The notes under the pieces are model-generated. The model saw only the letters and a list, made by a program, of their open reading frames with translations. It was not told the DNA's origin and ran no database searches. A program made the translations under genes and the position numbers. From positions 11,036,001 through 11,100,000 of the forward strand of contig NC_135002.1 of NCBI RefSeq assembly GCF_051020985.1: DNA of 64,000 nucleotides, written 5' to 3'. The DNA comes from Nomia melanderi (lineage: Eukaryota > Arthropoda > Insecta > Hymenoptera > Halictidae). Below are positions 36,423 through 48,746 of this stretch, in pieces (position 1 is the stretch's first letter; each line of letters starts with the position of its first letter).

Positions 36423-36875
36423 GAGCAGTTCTTTTTTTTAAATGGCGTAAGTCTATTTTTTCATACGTTGAGATATTTAACACGTTCAGCGCCATGAAAA
36501 TCTTGACCGTTTTTCCGTGGAGTTATTCTTTCGTAGCAAAGAAAAACAGGAATTATTAGTTATTTAACGTTACTATCTTTGCATTACATTATTATCAGCT
36601 TAGTTACATTATTAAACATTTTCGTTCGACATCGGTTATTTTGCATCTTACGATTTTTTTCGAGTAATTCAGAAAACACTTAACACTTAACATATAAGGG
36701 TTTACGTTTGAATAAACATAAAAAATATTGGCAAACGTTGATCAATTCGGGTAATATTTTTAAAACCATATGCTTGTTAAATTTTATTATTCAATAATAA
36801 TTAATAAGCTTGTTATAGAAAATAAACGATTTTTTAGCTGCAAATGGATTTACTCCACTTTTAACAAACATTCTC
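36423..36875. mobile_element. M1-family MITE interrupted by P2
   Basis: The left segment TTTAAATGGCGTAAGTCTAT (36435) and the reversed right segment AAAAGTGGAGTAAATCCATT (right end about 36865) are diverged M1 inverted repeats. The right arm continues into TTTGCAGC, as in the left arm of the intact copy at 6265. The total is about 453 bp; removing the 210-bp P2 insert leaves about 240 bp, close to the intact M1 (235 bp). Confidence 0.7.
36477..36690. mobile_element. P2-family TTAA MITE nested in M1
   Basis: It starts TTAACACGTTCAGCGCCATG, continues with the P2 interior (TTATTCTTTCGTAGCAAAG, then ATTATTAGTTATTTAACG), and ends in a TTAACACTTAA stretch at about 36680-36690 where the right terminus has decayed. 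Which TTAA is the true right boundary is uncertain by about 7 bp. Confidence 0.68.
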
Positions 36876-39800
36876 GCGATAATATTTTACTGTTAAACTT
36901 CTTTTGATTAATTTATGAGGATATTGTGCGTCATCGTGTCATGATAAGTATTAAAGGAGGATATCTATATTTCACTAAAACTACCATTAACTCATTTTTT
37001 TCTAGAAATAAACTTATGCCAGTTGAAAAAAAAACGGCTCATATAACGATATGTTTTCACATTCAGGCAACCACTTAAAAAACTTTGAAAATAAATTTCA
37101 TTAATATACAAAAATTGAGTATACGGCATCGCAGGTTTCTGTCGATAATAAATGTAAATAAATTCATGGTGGATAATGGGATCTATGTAAAACAAAATGA
37201 TGTTACGCAATTGCGAATATCAGCGACGAGTAGGTACGGTAAGCAATGAGCAGACCCGTTAGCCAAACCGTACCGAATAACATAAATTTCCAATAAACGT
37301 TCGAAATCAATTTTCCCCAAAATGAAGTCGCGCATTACAATATTTCACTCTTGATCTGATTTCGCGTTGTAGATCAAATGAGGGATTGCAAAATGTCGTG
37401 ATAGTAATTACTGATTAATATGTATCGTTCAGTATTCCCCCGTGCTACCTATATGATTAACAAATGCTTGGAAAATGATCAGAAAAATTTAATTAACGGC
37501 TAATTATAATGATTCGGTATCACTTAAAAGCCACGTAATTCAATTTATATGATAAACAGAAAGCGAATATATTCACGGAGATACGAATTTTTGTTAACAA
37601 CACCCTAGAAACAGAATTCTAACAAATATTTGTGCATTTTATTATATATAATAATCGTAATAGATTCCGAATGAAAGCTGATTAAATTCTGACCAACTTT
37701 TGACCGAAGTTAATTTTCATATAAATATGCATATCTATTCGATAAGTTCTAAAATCACGTTAAATTTATTCACTCACGTGCACATAAATACCACGAATCC
37801 CTTCACTCGTTAATATTTTCACTGTCGAAGGATCGAAAACAATATCTCGGCTGCACGAAGAACTATTCGATGGAATCAATTTTTGATCGGGCACTAACAC
37901 TCCAGTGGATCGTCAATTACGGGTAATTTTCGCGCGAGAATCTTCAGAGAAAACCGCATTCGAAACTTTCTAGTTGCTCCACGGGTTCTTGCGTCATCGA
38001 GTCTTCGACCATCGGATTAATCGGACGGAAAATGAGGGTTTCCGGCTGCTTCTCGGGCGATCGTTCCGTTCGAGATGAACGCGGATGACTGTCCTCTACA
38101 CGCTAGACGCCACAAAACCCAGAACCAAAGGATTAAAGAGAAGGGAGGAGTGGTTCATGTGTCTACAGTTAGTCCCATATCTCAGGTAGGTGGCACAGAC
38201 TATCAACAATTGGCACGTCTCGCGACTAAACTGCGAATTTTTCTGCGTTCACGAAACCATATATACGAAGATTTGTTAAATATTAGGTTATCCCATAAAT
38301 ATTGTTGGTTTTGTACTAACTTCTATAAAATCGAGAAATTAATACTTACGTTACTTTTTAGTTACTGACGTGTTAAACATTGTTTCGTATGATCTTTTTC
38401 CATTTTTCGATTAACTTTTTAATGCAACTTTCGAGAAAGTTCTGTAGTTTTCTATTAAAATGTTTACAAGGAATTGCATTATTTATGGGACGATTTAATA
38501 CCTTATATTAACGAGCATTGGCAATTAGAATTTATTTATAGAGTATGGAATAATAAGTGACAGTGCGAAGTAAGAATTTTCTTAATAAATTTTAATGGAA
38601 TTTTAAATCGAGATATAGCAATGTTAGAACTATCATATGTGATGACAGTAGAATTGAGTACTTTGTATTTTCTTATGTAAGCTACAACAATGCTTTACTG
38701 AAATTTCAATTCTTCTGTGTCAATTTGTTTAGTAATTCTTAAGCAAAGCTGTGTCATTTTTCTTGTATTTGTATTTGCTCAATCATTTTAACAGAAGAAT
38801 CTCAAAATGGGTCATGTTGATCTACCGGATTTTCTGAGTGCTGAATTTAGTAGAACCTTATTTATTTCTGACTTCGATGAAAGAGAGCATAAAAGTACGA
38901 CTTTATATCAGCATCCTCAATCTGTGTCATTCTTTCTTACTGCCATACCTAATGTTTCTGACAGTTCCTTAATAGTTTCCGCATGAAATACTCTGCCCCT
39001 GTCATTAAAATGTGAAATGTTAAGGATACAAAACTTTCCAATAAATCGAACGCACGAACAGACTTTAATCTAAGAAGTAAGATAGTTATCAACTTGTCAT
39101 CGATTTCTTCATAAAGAATCTCACACCAAGACTCTTGGAAGATTTATCAAATAAATTCAAAAAGTGCCAGTAGACATTGCACAGGTTTTTATATATTTAC
39201 ATTCCTACATAATCATTTAATTAGCGATTCAAACGATTTTTTTTAACACTGTTCTTTCTAAATGGATCTAACTCGAAGGATCTTTTCCCCTCTCAAAGAA
39301 ATCGAAGCTTCTCCATTTCTTCTGTTTAATTGATTTTCGAACATTTATTTTCGTCCCGTCAGTTTCGAAATTACGTGGAAATAAAATACGCGGGTGGCAC
39401 GCTTTTGACAGCTCCACATATCATACGCGAGATCTCCGCCGCGAGTTCGTTAAATCATTTTAACACGTCGTTTCTATACATTCTGTTTATTCTAACGATA
39501 TTTATGGCTGCTCGCCAGTATTATTTGGATGTTCCAAACCAGTGAGGTTTGTTAATTAAAAAGTTATATTTTCCGTGTGCACGTTTGGTCGAGCATTCAA
39601 TGGAATTCAATGTCCCGTGGGATTCGTACGAAACGTAAGCGTCCCCATCGTCGTCGTAAATTTTCTTTCTACTAAGTGTTCTTTATACTCCATCTTTCGC
39701 TTTCCATCGAACGCCGATACCGGGCCATTCCGTGCGAGCGTGTAGGTATATATGTACATACATTCGGCAGCATTAAATCAAGCATTACTTTGGTACGTAT

Positions 39801-39889
39801 TAATTAGAGATCAATGATATACTCCTGTACACCGCGATTGCGCGAAATTCGTGCGTTCCATGAACAAATGAAATTATTTAGTTCAAGCT
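36876..39889. other. Long non-coding stretch
   Basis: AT-rich for 3 kb with no element I can delimit. A TTAACACGTC-type sequence appears at 39464, and a reversed one at about 38376, neither with a partner. A 97-codon frame at 38075-38368 is anonymous. Confidence 0.4.
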
Positions 39890-40389
39890 TTAACACGTCC
39901 GTGACCGGAATATTACGACAAATATGCGATTCTCAACATTTTCTATCTTGCATAAAATAAATGAAATTACTTTCTTGTATGTTTGCAGCTAAATTTGTAA
40001 TGCAGAGTGCACGGTGTAGGAAATTGGTGAAATTCTTTGAATTTTATTCGCATTTTGTACATACGATTTATTGCATTCGATGAAATATTGTGTCTGCAGA
40101 GCTTGCTACTGAAACGAACGCTGATTTTTATAATTTTCAGATTTTAAATTTTGAACGTTGTGCGCGATAATACTTGTTCTGTAATTTTGAAATTTTGAAA
40201 TTTAAAATTGTGGGCGTTATATGCGATAATAATTATTCTGTAATTTAAAAGTTTCTAGTATTCATGGCATTATCTAGTTATGTAAGTTGCCAAATACTTG
40301 GATTCGACAGTAGTTTTCTTATCAGAATTGTTTTCAAACGATTTGCAAGCTTCGGTCATCGGTGACTGTCATGGCGACCGACCAGTTAA
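39890..40389. mobile_element. P2-family composite
   Basis: The right end (CTTCGGTCATCGGTGACTG, then CATGGCGACCGACCAGTTAA) aligns with the right end of the reference P2 copy (CTCCGGTCATGGGTGACCA). The left boundary TTAACACGTCCGTGACCGG is P2-like. The 500-bp span is twice the family length. Part of the excess is a tandem duplication of about 60 bp at 40155-40255, where GCGATAATACTTGTTCTG recurs as GCGATAATAATTATTCTG. The left boundary is less certain than the right. Confidence 0.55.
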
Positions 40390-42349
40390 TAATACGTCGC
40401 TCGATACGCCGACTTCCGTGGATAGTTTATTCTTAGCCGAACATTTCGGAAAGAATATGCAAACTTATTATTGATTTTGAATATCATTTGCTTGTTTCGC
40501 TCGGCTCACGTTTGATTTCATTTGCATCTAAATGGGAAACGACAGCAGGCGCTTGTTCAGAAAGTTTCGAAAAATATAGCTTATGCTTTCAAATGTGGGA
40601 TAATTAAATGTTTAATACATTTTTCATCCTTGAAGTCCGCCGCTGTGCGCGTGGACGAAACGATGGGATGTTTTTTTTTATTAAAAGACGCTTACGATTA
40701 AAAGGCTGAGATTTTCATCTGGAAATATTGAAAAAAAATTCAACGGCAACTTAACCTGTTCATGAATATGCAGAAATATCAGTTGAGATTTTTTCCTCCA
40801 ATTTTTTCCTGTAAATCCGACATCTGATCATATTTCCATGCACGGGTAAATTATAGAAGCGAAATGCTTTTTTAACCAAATTTTAATAAAATACCGATCA
40901 TTACATTTCCCGGAAAATAAGGTAACGACATGCTCGAAAGTTTAATTCTATCGCCGCAGAATCTATCGACGCTTTCACCTTATTATTTATTGTTCACCAG
41001 AAATTCCCGGTTCGCGATACTTAATACAAAGTGTGTCTAAACTTCCATAATTTCGTTCGTCGTTCATCAGAGAATTTAATAAAGTCGCGTCCTAGATATT
41101 TTTATCTGTTCATCGGACACGCGAAACGCATTCTTGAATTCTTGCGTCTTCGGCGGACATTTTGTAGGCACGTGATTATGAATGGAATTCTGACGAAACA
41201 CTTACCGCATTCAAAATATATTATGAAACTTGCATACGGTACTATCGGGACGACGAGAGTATAATCAAGTTATTCTTTATCAATATTTCTTCACTGCGAA
41301 TCTTTTTAGCGAATCAATTCAAATCTTCCAGCAGGAGGGTGGAAGTTGTCTAACGTTGACTATATTATATCGTTACATTATAACCATGTCATTCACAGTA
41401 TGAATTAGCACTATCATAACCAAGGATTACTTACAAAAAAGAAAATTGCGCTTAAATTGTACACTGAAAAATAATGAAAGAATAATAAAAAAAGAGTAAT
41501 AATAAAAGAATAATAATAAAAAGTCTTTCAATTTTTTTAATTGCAATTCATTTCATAGAGGAAACACCCCGATTCGATTTTTCAAGAAAACGGAAACGAT
41601 CGGTAAAAGGGGGAAAAACTGGGCCAAGGACCGGAAGACATCGAGCAAATTTTAATCCACCCAACGACGTGGAAAGCAGACACAGACGGACTGAGGAGCG
41701 GACGAATGGCGAACGTGCGCACCGCCTCCGGCCGGATATGCTTAATTTTCCGGATTTATTAGAGCGCGATAAGAAATCGAGTTAACGCTTTCTAAGCTGT
41801 TCGCGGGAATCTGACGCGATTAAATATTTGGGTGAATTTCCGGCGTCTGCTTTACGTTCCGTTCGTACCTACTTGTTTTATATATAGGAACTTTGCCAGC
41901 TGCCCACTTCAAAGTGGAGCAGCCGCCGCCACGCGTTCGACCGTACAAATCAACCAGGTCTGGGAAATTTTAATCGGTGTCCTTAGCGACTTGAACTATT
42001 CTTCTATACACCGGGCGAATCGGGCCAAACCCGTCCGGGGTAAAAGTTACACGAACATTCGCTGGCCCGAAATTCACTGTTCGCGATCTCGCTTGACCTT
42101 TTTTCTTTCGATGAGAACGACTGCATCGCGTCGGCAATAGAATATACAGTACGTCGGAAAGAGATGAATGATTTTTTAAAAGGAGCTATTACATCGTTAA
42201 TGTCAATGACATATTCGCGACTATGATCGAATTTGTAGTATTTGTTGTGGATCGTGCTTCGTTTGTAATTATTTCGCGTGGTATGTTATTCATATAATTG
42301 TAGTATCTAGGATTTTAGTGCAGTTTAGAGTATTTCTAAGCAGCGTGAA
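40390..42349. other. Non-coding with a CpG-rich patch
   Basis: An AAT-rich simple-sequence run lies at 41471-41523. About 41560-42130 is CpG-rich, with a 102-codon frame (41832-42140) that shows no recognisable domain. No gene is called. Confidence 0.45.
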
Positions 42350-42678
42350 TGTGAGGATGAACGTGAACGAAGGGCCATAAAGGAGGAAAGCAGTAACTGT
42401 CGAGAGAAAGTGGTTTGCATAACGTCGCAGGCTCAAGGTTACCAGTTCAGCCTTGAAGGGGTGTGTTTAAGAGTTTGCTGAAAGTGCTGTGAGAAGAATG
42501 ATTGTGGAGGAGAAAATGATTTTTGAGTGGAAATGTCGGAAAGAGAGTTTGAGAATGTGTTGCTTTTAGTTGTGTGCTGTTATTACATAGTTCTTTATAT
42601 TTAAAGACTACCTGTTCTAGTATCAATAAACATAGTTGTTTATTAGTTTTTCTATATTCTTGTGTATTATTCCCGATC
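42350..42678 (+). mobile_element. Possible solo LTR or transcript 3' end (tentative)
   Basis: A stretch of distinct, less AT-rich composition begins near TGTGAGGATGAACG and ends TATTCCCGATCA. It has a TATA-like CTTTATATTTAAAG at about 42590 and an AATAAA polyadenylation signal at 42625-42630, followed by T-rich and GT-rich sequence. TG...CA limits with TATA and AATAAA in order suggest a solo long terminal repeat, but no target duplication, primer site or second copy is visible. The 3' end of an unannotated transcript is an alternative. Confidence 0.3.
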
Positions 42679-42813
42679 ATATATATACACTATATAATTC
42701 ATACACATTTCAAACGCAGTAAATAAATCAAACAAAGCATTTTACATTACTGGCATGTATGCATGATATTTCAATGTAGCCAAAGCGACACCAGGGTATA
42801 CATGAAATATATG

Positions 42814-43214
42814 TTAACACTAAATGTACCGGCACTTGTATGTACTAATTAATTCGTACAATTACACGTTAAACGATTCGTTACAAAATGAAAGGGAAGG
42901 GGTCAAATAGTAAATGTACACGCCAATTTCCGTAAGAAAATATTTTTAAGGGACACATGGTTACGGGTGGTAGTATGCGTTACAAAGCAGCGAGAACATA
43001 AGGGAACAATATCAAATTGTATAAAAGTTAACAAAAACTGGAATATAGGTTATTATTTTATTTAAAAAATTAATACAGTTTATAAGCAAAATATAACCGA
43101 AATTTTCGTGGCACGGAACGTGTAAATGAAGTTAAATGAACTAAAGAAAACGTAGAAATTGCAATCACATTTTGAAACCGGACACCTGTCCGGTCGCGGT
43201 ACATTTGGTATTAA
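42814..43214. mobile_element. P5-family TTAA MITE, long form
   Basis: The left end TTAACACTAAATGTACCG and the reversed right end TTAATACCAAATGTACCG match at 16 of 18. Length is 401 bp. Near the right end, ACCGGACACCTGTCCGGTC forms a perfect short hairpin (ACCGGACA/TGTCCGGT). The sibling at 31392-31652 is 140 bp shorter, so one has gained or lost an internal block. Confidence 0.83.
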
Positions 43215-43576
43215 TGTAATCAGTAGCAATGGTAATAAACAGAAAATATATTTATGAGAATAAATACAAGTAAACATTGGGCAACATATTTTTGTGGTAC
43301 TTGCCCCGGAAAGCCTGGAATGCACCTTGGCGAGTGCTTTGTAAAATATCATACCAAACAGACTTATAGAGCTTAAGGCTGAAACATTATGTTCTTAAAA
43401 TAAAAATATTTAAAATGTTCAGATAATAAAGTTATTTTTAGTTTAAATACGTGTAATCTTATTTTATGTTTGCTTTAAAAATACTCCAGAGTTGATGATA
43501 AGCCTATAGGAAAAACGTTTGGAGCGCAAAGGGTTAAATATCTTTAATACCTAACCGAAGAAGATATATTTATGAG
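43215..43576. other. Isolated P3-like right end
   Basis: GGAGCGCAAAGGGTTAA ends at 43537 and is a good P3 right terminus. No left partner could be fixed upstream. It abuts the truncated M2 copy on its right. Confidence 0.5.
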
Positions 43577-43721
43577 AGTAAATATATAGAAGAAAAATAG
43601 TTGAGTACTCTTCTGTGTAAGATTCAGTGTATCACTAAAAACAATTGAAAATATGGATATTCGACAATGTAAATGATATCGGGCCATTTCACTCGCAGAG
43701 CCATCTCACATGGAATTACCC
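43577..43721. mobile_element. M2-family MITE, right half only
   Basis: It aligns along its length with the right part of the M2 copy at 16280-16552 and ends GGAATTACCC. It has an extra block carrying GGGCCATTTCACTCG and GAGCCATCTCACATGG, the inverted form of the GAGATGGCCC motif at the left end of the other copy. The left half is missing. Confidence 0.68.
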
Positions 43722-44911
43722 TGCACCTGGACTTTACGAGGTTCTCCATTCGTTACAACGAGGACTTTTGCATTTGTTTCACGTAGCCCGCTCGTCTGTA
43801 TATGATACCGTGTAATAAGAAATTGTCGTAAAACGTCACCCTAAAAGGTGTCGAGTCATGCCTGACACGGGAATATAACCCGCGAAGAAAATTGATGTCG
43901 AGGGACGTTCAATGTAGGACCTCAAAGGGTTGAACGGTTGAATGGTACGTCACGTGGTGTATATGGCGCCCGGATACGTGGGTGCTTTAAGAGGTGATTC
44001 GACCAGGCAAAAAGAAATGAAAGTCGAAGGTGACGAAATTTTGGTTTTAATTTCTTTTTGAAAATCGTGACTTGAGGCTTTATAATAACAATAACAAAAA
44101 TAGTAACAATGATGATGAGAGTAATAACAATAATAATAATAATTCTAACGCATTATATAATATATAATATTATGTATAATACCTTTTATAACATTTGATT
44201 ACAATATTTTATAATACTTCATATTAAAATACTGTAATAGAATATATTTTTTATTCAATGATGAAAAAGCTGATTGATAAAGTTGCGGGATAATTGCGAT
44301 GTAATTGTTGGTATGTACACGTGTACAGACAGACTTGCCAATGAGAACAACTTATGAGAACAATACGCACACACGGGCGCGAAGTTACGCAACGTTGACC
44401 AAAGCACAATAGCATTCATCATTCATCTCGGTACTAACGAAAGTCAAATGGTATCTGTTACGGCTCCGTACACCGCAATTCCGAAGTTTGAACTTCGCGG
44501 GGCTGTAAATCACGTTTACGGTCGATTGTGACGATGTAACAAGACCTTGACTCGCATGAAATTAATTAAACAGGTCGGGCCAGTAACTTGGATCGCCTTA
44601 ACTATCCCCGTTACGCGTTCAGAGGTACGAGGGAACTTTATTCGACGAAGTTTTATCGTGCCCGTAGAGCTATAACATGCCGGTGATAATTTTTTTTCGA
44701 GAGGTTCCGAGCAAATTGCGAAGTCGTTCTCAGTTTTATTCGAATTCGTATTTTTATGGTTAATGAAATTTGACGGTTAACAAAAACGTGAATTCAATTG
44801 AAATTTGCCGGAAAATAGAATATCAACTGTATTACGGTTGAAATGTTTGTATACATTCGTAACAAACACGTATAATTTTCAGTCCTGTGGAAGCACACCT
44901 GCTCGTAATAC
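43722..44911. other. Non-coding with a simple-sequence run
   Basis: AAT/AAC-rich simple sequence lies at 44082-44144, followed by an ATA-rich stretch to about 44250. Otherwise no feature. Confidence 0.5.

Positions 44912-44957
<46 letters not shown>
44912..44957. repeat. (TA)n microsatellite
   Basis: About 23 uninterrupted TA units, ending in TATTTAATTAATTT. It is self-complementary and likely length-polymorphic. The poly-Tyr-Ile frame across it is an artefact. Confidence 0.97.
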
Positions 44958-44960
<3 letters not shown>

Positions 44961-45320
44961 ATTAATTTCATAAACATGTACTTGGAAATATTTAAAAAAA
45001 TATTTTTATTCGTGTCTCTATCAGCCTTGTTGCTTACAAAAATATTTCACTTTCTTACAAAAAACTTGGAAAAAATTTATCCTTCAATTGTGGTTCCAGC
45101 ATCGTTCTTTATTATTTCAAAAATATGAACTTGTAAATATTTCAAAAACTCCTCACCTTTCCTCGATCGACTTTTCCACTTTTCTTATAATGACCACACT
45201 AATTAATTTCTTAGAGCATGCTTTCATTAGATTCTATTCAGTTATCGATTATGTTTTATCAAGTAATTGCATTATCTCTTGGTAGAAGTAGTTGTAAACA
45301 GAAGAACGGTGAAAATAGTG
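44958..45320. other. Non-coding, T-rich
   Basis: Hydrophobic short frames reflect T-richness. Nothing is recognisable. Confidence 0.45.
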
Positions 45321-45545
45321 TTAACACTAGAACTACCGAACAGACAAATTGACTTCTTTATTTTCTTTCGAAGTCATCACAAGAATGTATTTATTGAAAT
45401 TCTCATTTGCTCATATTTCAGTTTGCACATTACAAAATCAGGTTATGCAGTCATTTCTCTGAGAAACGCTTATATCTTCTCAACGGTTACAAAAGAAGAA
45501 ATCAGAAATAGGTTCTGTTGAACTGTCCGGTGGCTTTAATGTTAA
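45321..45545. mobile_element. P1-family TTAA MITE, best-preserved copy
   Basis: The left end is TTAACACTAGAACTACCGAA and the right end, reversed, TTAACATTAAAGCCACCGGA. Over the 23 bases from TTAA to CAG, 18 match, and all five differences are transitions. TTAA is intact at both ends. Length is 225 bp. The right end region (AGAAATCAGAAATAGG, CTGTTGAACTGTCCGG) aligns with that of the copy at 60094-60459. Confidence 0.87.
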
Positions 45546-45590
45546 ATCAGCAGTGGCTTTGAAAAAATGTACACGTGCCCGCTGAATCGC
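45542..45590. mobile_element. P8 fragment abutting P1
   Basis: Immediately after the P1 right TTAA comes ATCAGCAGTGGCTTTGAAAA and a TGTACACG segment, matching the P8 start at 11471 (GCTTTGAAAAATGTACAT) with a deletion of the TGCGACC region. The P1 probably landed at the TTAA end of a P8 copy. Confidence 0.5.
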
Positions 45591-48344
45591 GCCGAGAAAC
45601 TGTGATTTCCGCGCGTACGCGTGTAATTCTAAAGCAAACAAACCGCAGCTTTTAATGGATTACCATTGTCCGGGCTGAGTTCGAACACAAACGATACTCC
45701 TCCGTTTTCCGCCTAGCCAAGTCTATTTCGTGCTTTCAAAATCCACATTCCGATATGTACGCCGATCATGTCATTACGCGAAATTCTCATCGGGCTTTAT
45801 CCAATTTATGAAAATTGTTGTTACGGGGCAGGTTAATTTTCCTGCGGAATGTATTGTAAACGATAACGGTTCAAAGGGATTTAAATCACTGCGCGTAAGT
45901 ACCCGTGTAAATAGCATTTGCGTCTGCAGTGTTGTATAAATTTAGTGTAGTATATGTGCGTAGCAGTCATTAATAAATAATTGATTATGCCTTGTATCTT
46001 CCCGATGATTCATTGTATCATAAATGTTTCTAACGTAAGATAATGTAAAGAAACTACATGATTATCTGGAAGAAAACATAGAGCTTCATTTAAAAACAAA
46101 GTATAATTGAAAAGTGAAATAATTCTCAAATACAAAATTAGATAATGTTATTACAATGTTATTTATAGCCCGTGCTATCGAAAGTTTTATTAAAAAATGC
46201 GTAGACGTTGATAATGAATTTTTAATGGGCTGTATTATCGGTAGATAATATAATTACGTACGTGTTAATATTGTCTGCTAAGACAGAATTAGACGTATGT
46301 CATGGAATTAAGTAGCTGTTTCGGCGTCATCCCTGATAATTATATTAGAATTATACCGTGAACGTATTGTGCGAAAATCACCGGCGGCTGACGGTAAGAT
46401 CTACGCGAGAGGTGTCGGAGGCGTGCGAGAGAACTGGCGTTAAACGTACGGCCATTAAATTGTTATATAAATGAACTATTGCGGTAAATTATAGTATCTC
46501 GGATGTATCGTGCTTATAAAATGTATATGAAAATCAAGTTTTCATTAGAGAAACATAAATAATAATTCAGATTCATAAATTTCAGTTGGATCAGTCATTA
46601 ATTACTATATTTGTAAAATTAATACTCCAGGAAAGCATAAAGTTTTTGTTAAACTGAAAATTGGACTCAACAATTATATACGTCTTTCTTTCTTATATTA
46701 GCTATATTTTTATAAAACTGTCTTTTTATAACATTACGTACGATATCGAAGAAAAATTAGTTTTATATATTTAAGAATTGAAATAATAATTCTCTATGAA
46801 AGAATCAATATTTGTATATTTTTTCGTAATATGAAAGATGTTACTTTCATACTACTCAACACTAGTTGTCGAGAATACGAGAAAAGACTTCGTCGTATCT
46901 GAAATAAATGATTGATATAGGATAGATTTGATTTATTTTGTAATCGGACTACAAATCGAACGGGGACTTAACAAATTCCATTCGAGCATGTCTAGGCCCG
47001 GTAACGTGGAAATAAAATCGTCGTTTAAATTCGTATCGTCGATGTCATCGATTAATTCGTTTTTAAATCGATGTCCTTGTTGAAACGGAGAGAAATGGTC
47101 GAGATTTAATTGCAAAGTGGAATCGGGTAAATTTTCACGATTAAATGTGTGTATCGTGTAATCGTGACACGACAGCTTAATTTGTTTTTTTTCGCGTTTT
47201 CCTGTCGATTAACGCTAATTACGGGCACTCTGATCAATGAATTTAAGCGTTTTGTTCGCGAAATATATTTAAATCCGTTACCGATCAACTAGTTTCACCG
47301 TATTTTAGGAAACATTTCTTAGCAAAGCAACCGATGCAGTTCAAACTCAGCATACATTACTGCCGTTTTGCTCGACATTATTGAGGAGGCACGTGTTTAT
47401 TTATTTTTTAATAACAAACGTTGTATTCGCAAAGATTTAATGGATTTCCCATCGACATTTTAATATGTTTGATACTCTTTTACAAATAATCCCTTTGAAT
47501 AATCCTCTGACATCGCAGAATGAATAATCCTGCGTTGAACGTTTTATTGGATTCAAACAATTGTTAATATAAAATTCCTCGTACATTCGATTGAAGGTAA
47601 AACGCGAATTTTTCGTTGCTTTGTCTCGTTTTTTTGTGTATTAAGTGATCATTCTTTCTCGGTATAAAATAAGAATTAATCAGTAGCAAAGAAATTGGTG
47701 TATATTATAGAATTGAATGTAGGATAAAAATGTTAATTGGAGTTAATGCAGTTTGTTATTTGATAGGAATTATATGGATAGCGATAAGTTAATCGTGATA
47801 ATAATAAATAATGGCAACGTAATCTCGGCAAAGCATAAATTTCGAGATTCAGAATTACAAATTACATTTCTAACATTATTCTTCATATTTAGCACCGCGG
47901 ATACAGCAATTCCGCGGGGGAAAATGGAAATGTTACATGAATGTTTCGTTCAACGAATAAAAATATCTCTCCCGGCCGGAATTAAGTTATACGTTTTATT
48001 CATTCATAGAGCTTGGTTATATACTTCGATTCATTTTAATATTCACAATTAACGTCCTTTTTACGAAAAGAATTTTTCACGAACGTAAAAATTCATCGTT
48101 CGTAAAACTTAAAATTAAAATGACTGGACATTAAATCCGAATATTCAGTAAAAAATGTGGATCGCACGAAAGATAAAGAAATGAGGGTAAGAGAAGACTT
48201 AATAATATTTAAAAATAATACTTCGCTGATTTTTACAATAAGCGAGAAGGAGAATCTTACTGAAAAGTTTTTTTGCAAAAGTATTAAAATAAAATACACG
48301 CATGTTTTTGTTGAATAACAATTAAAATGCGAGTTACTTATAAC
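45591..48344. other. Long non-coding stretch
   Basis: AT-rich for most of 2.7 kb, with short anonymous frames at 45730-45939, 46933-47288 and 47753-48052. No repeat is delimited. Confidence 0.42.
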
Positions 48345-48402
48345 GAAATTACAACTTATAATACATTATAAATTATAATGTAATTTATAATTATTTCGTA
48401 AT
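48345..48402. repeat. Imperfect AT-rich palindrome
   Basis: Centred on ACATTATAAATTATAATGT (48363-48381), which is self-complementary except for the central base. It extends outwards with weaker pairing between AACGAAATTAC and AATTATTTCGTA. It could extrude a cruciform or be the core of a small fold-back element. Confidence 0.65.
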
Positions 48403-48505
48403 ACACTGCAATTTTAATCTTTGATTTAGTTTTATGATTCGTCTCACGAAAACTAGAAAAATAACAGGAAAAGAAAATTTCTTTCGACTAAAAGCTTCAT
48501 TCAAT

Positions 48506-48746
48506 TTAATCCTTTGCCCTCCGATATCCTATCAAGCTGACGATGAAGAGTACACAGTGAATTCACGAATCTAAATATCATTCAATTTTTCTGAATTCAA
48601 ATCAAATATTATTTTTCCATTATTAATTCCTAATATTCGTAGTGATCGTAGACAAGGAATAAGTATCAAATCCTGTTCTGTTTCTACGAAATTACAAGCA
48701 ATGAAGTACCAGGTACCAGAAAAAATTCAAAATTCTAATATGAACA
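48506..48746. mobile_element. TTAA-start sequence with P4-like interior (tentative)
   Basis: TTAATCCTTTGCCCTCCGAT at 48506 resembles P3/P4 termini. Within it, CGTAGACAAGGAATAAGTAT (about 48647) resembles the P4 block CGTAGACGTAGAATAAGTAT at 34776. No convincing right end is seen before the P2 fragment. Confidence 0.38.
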
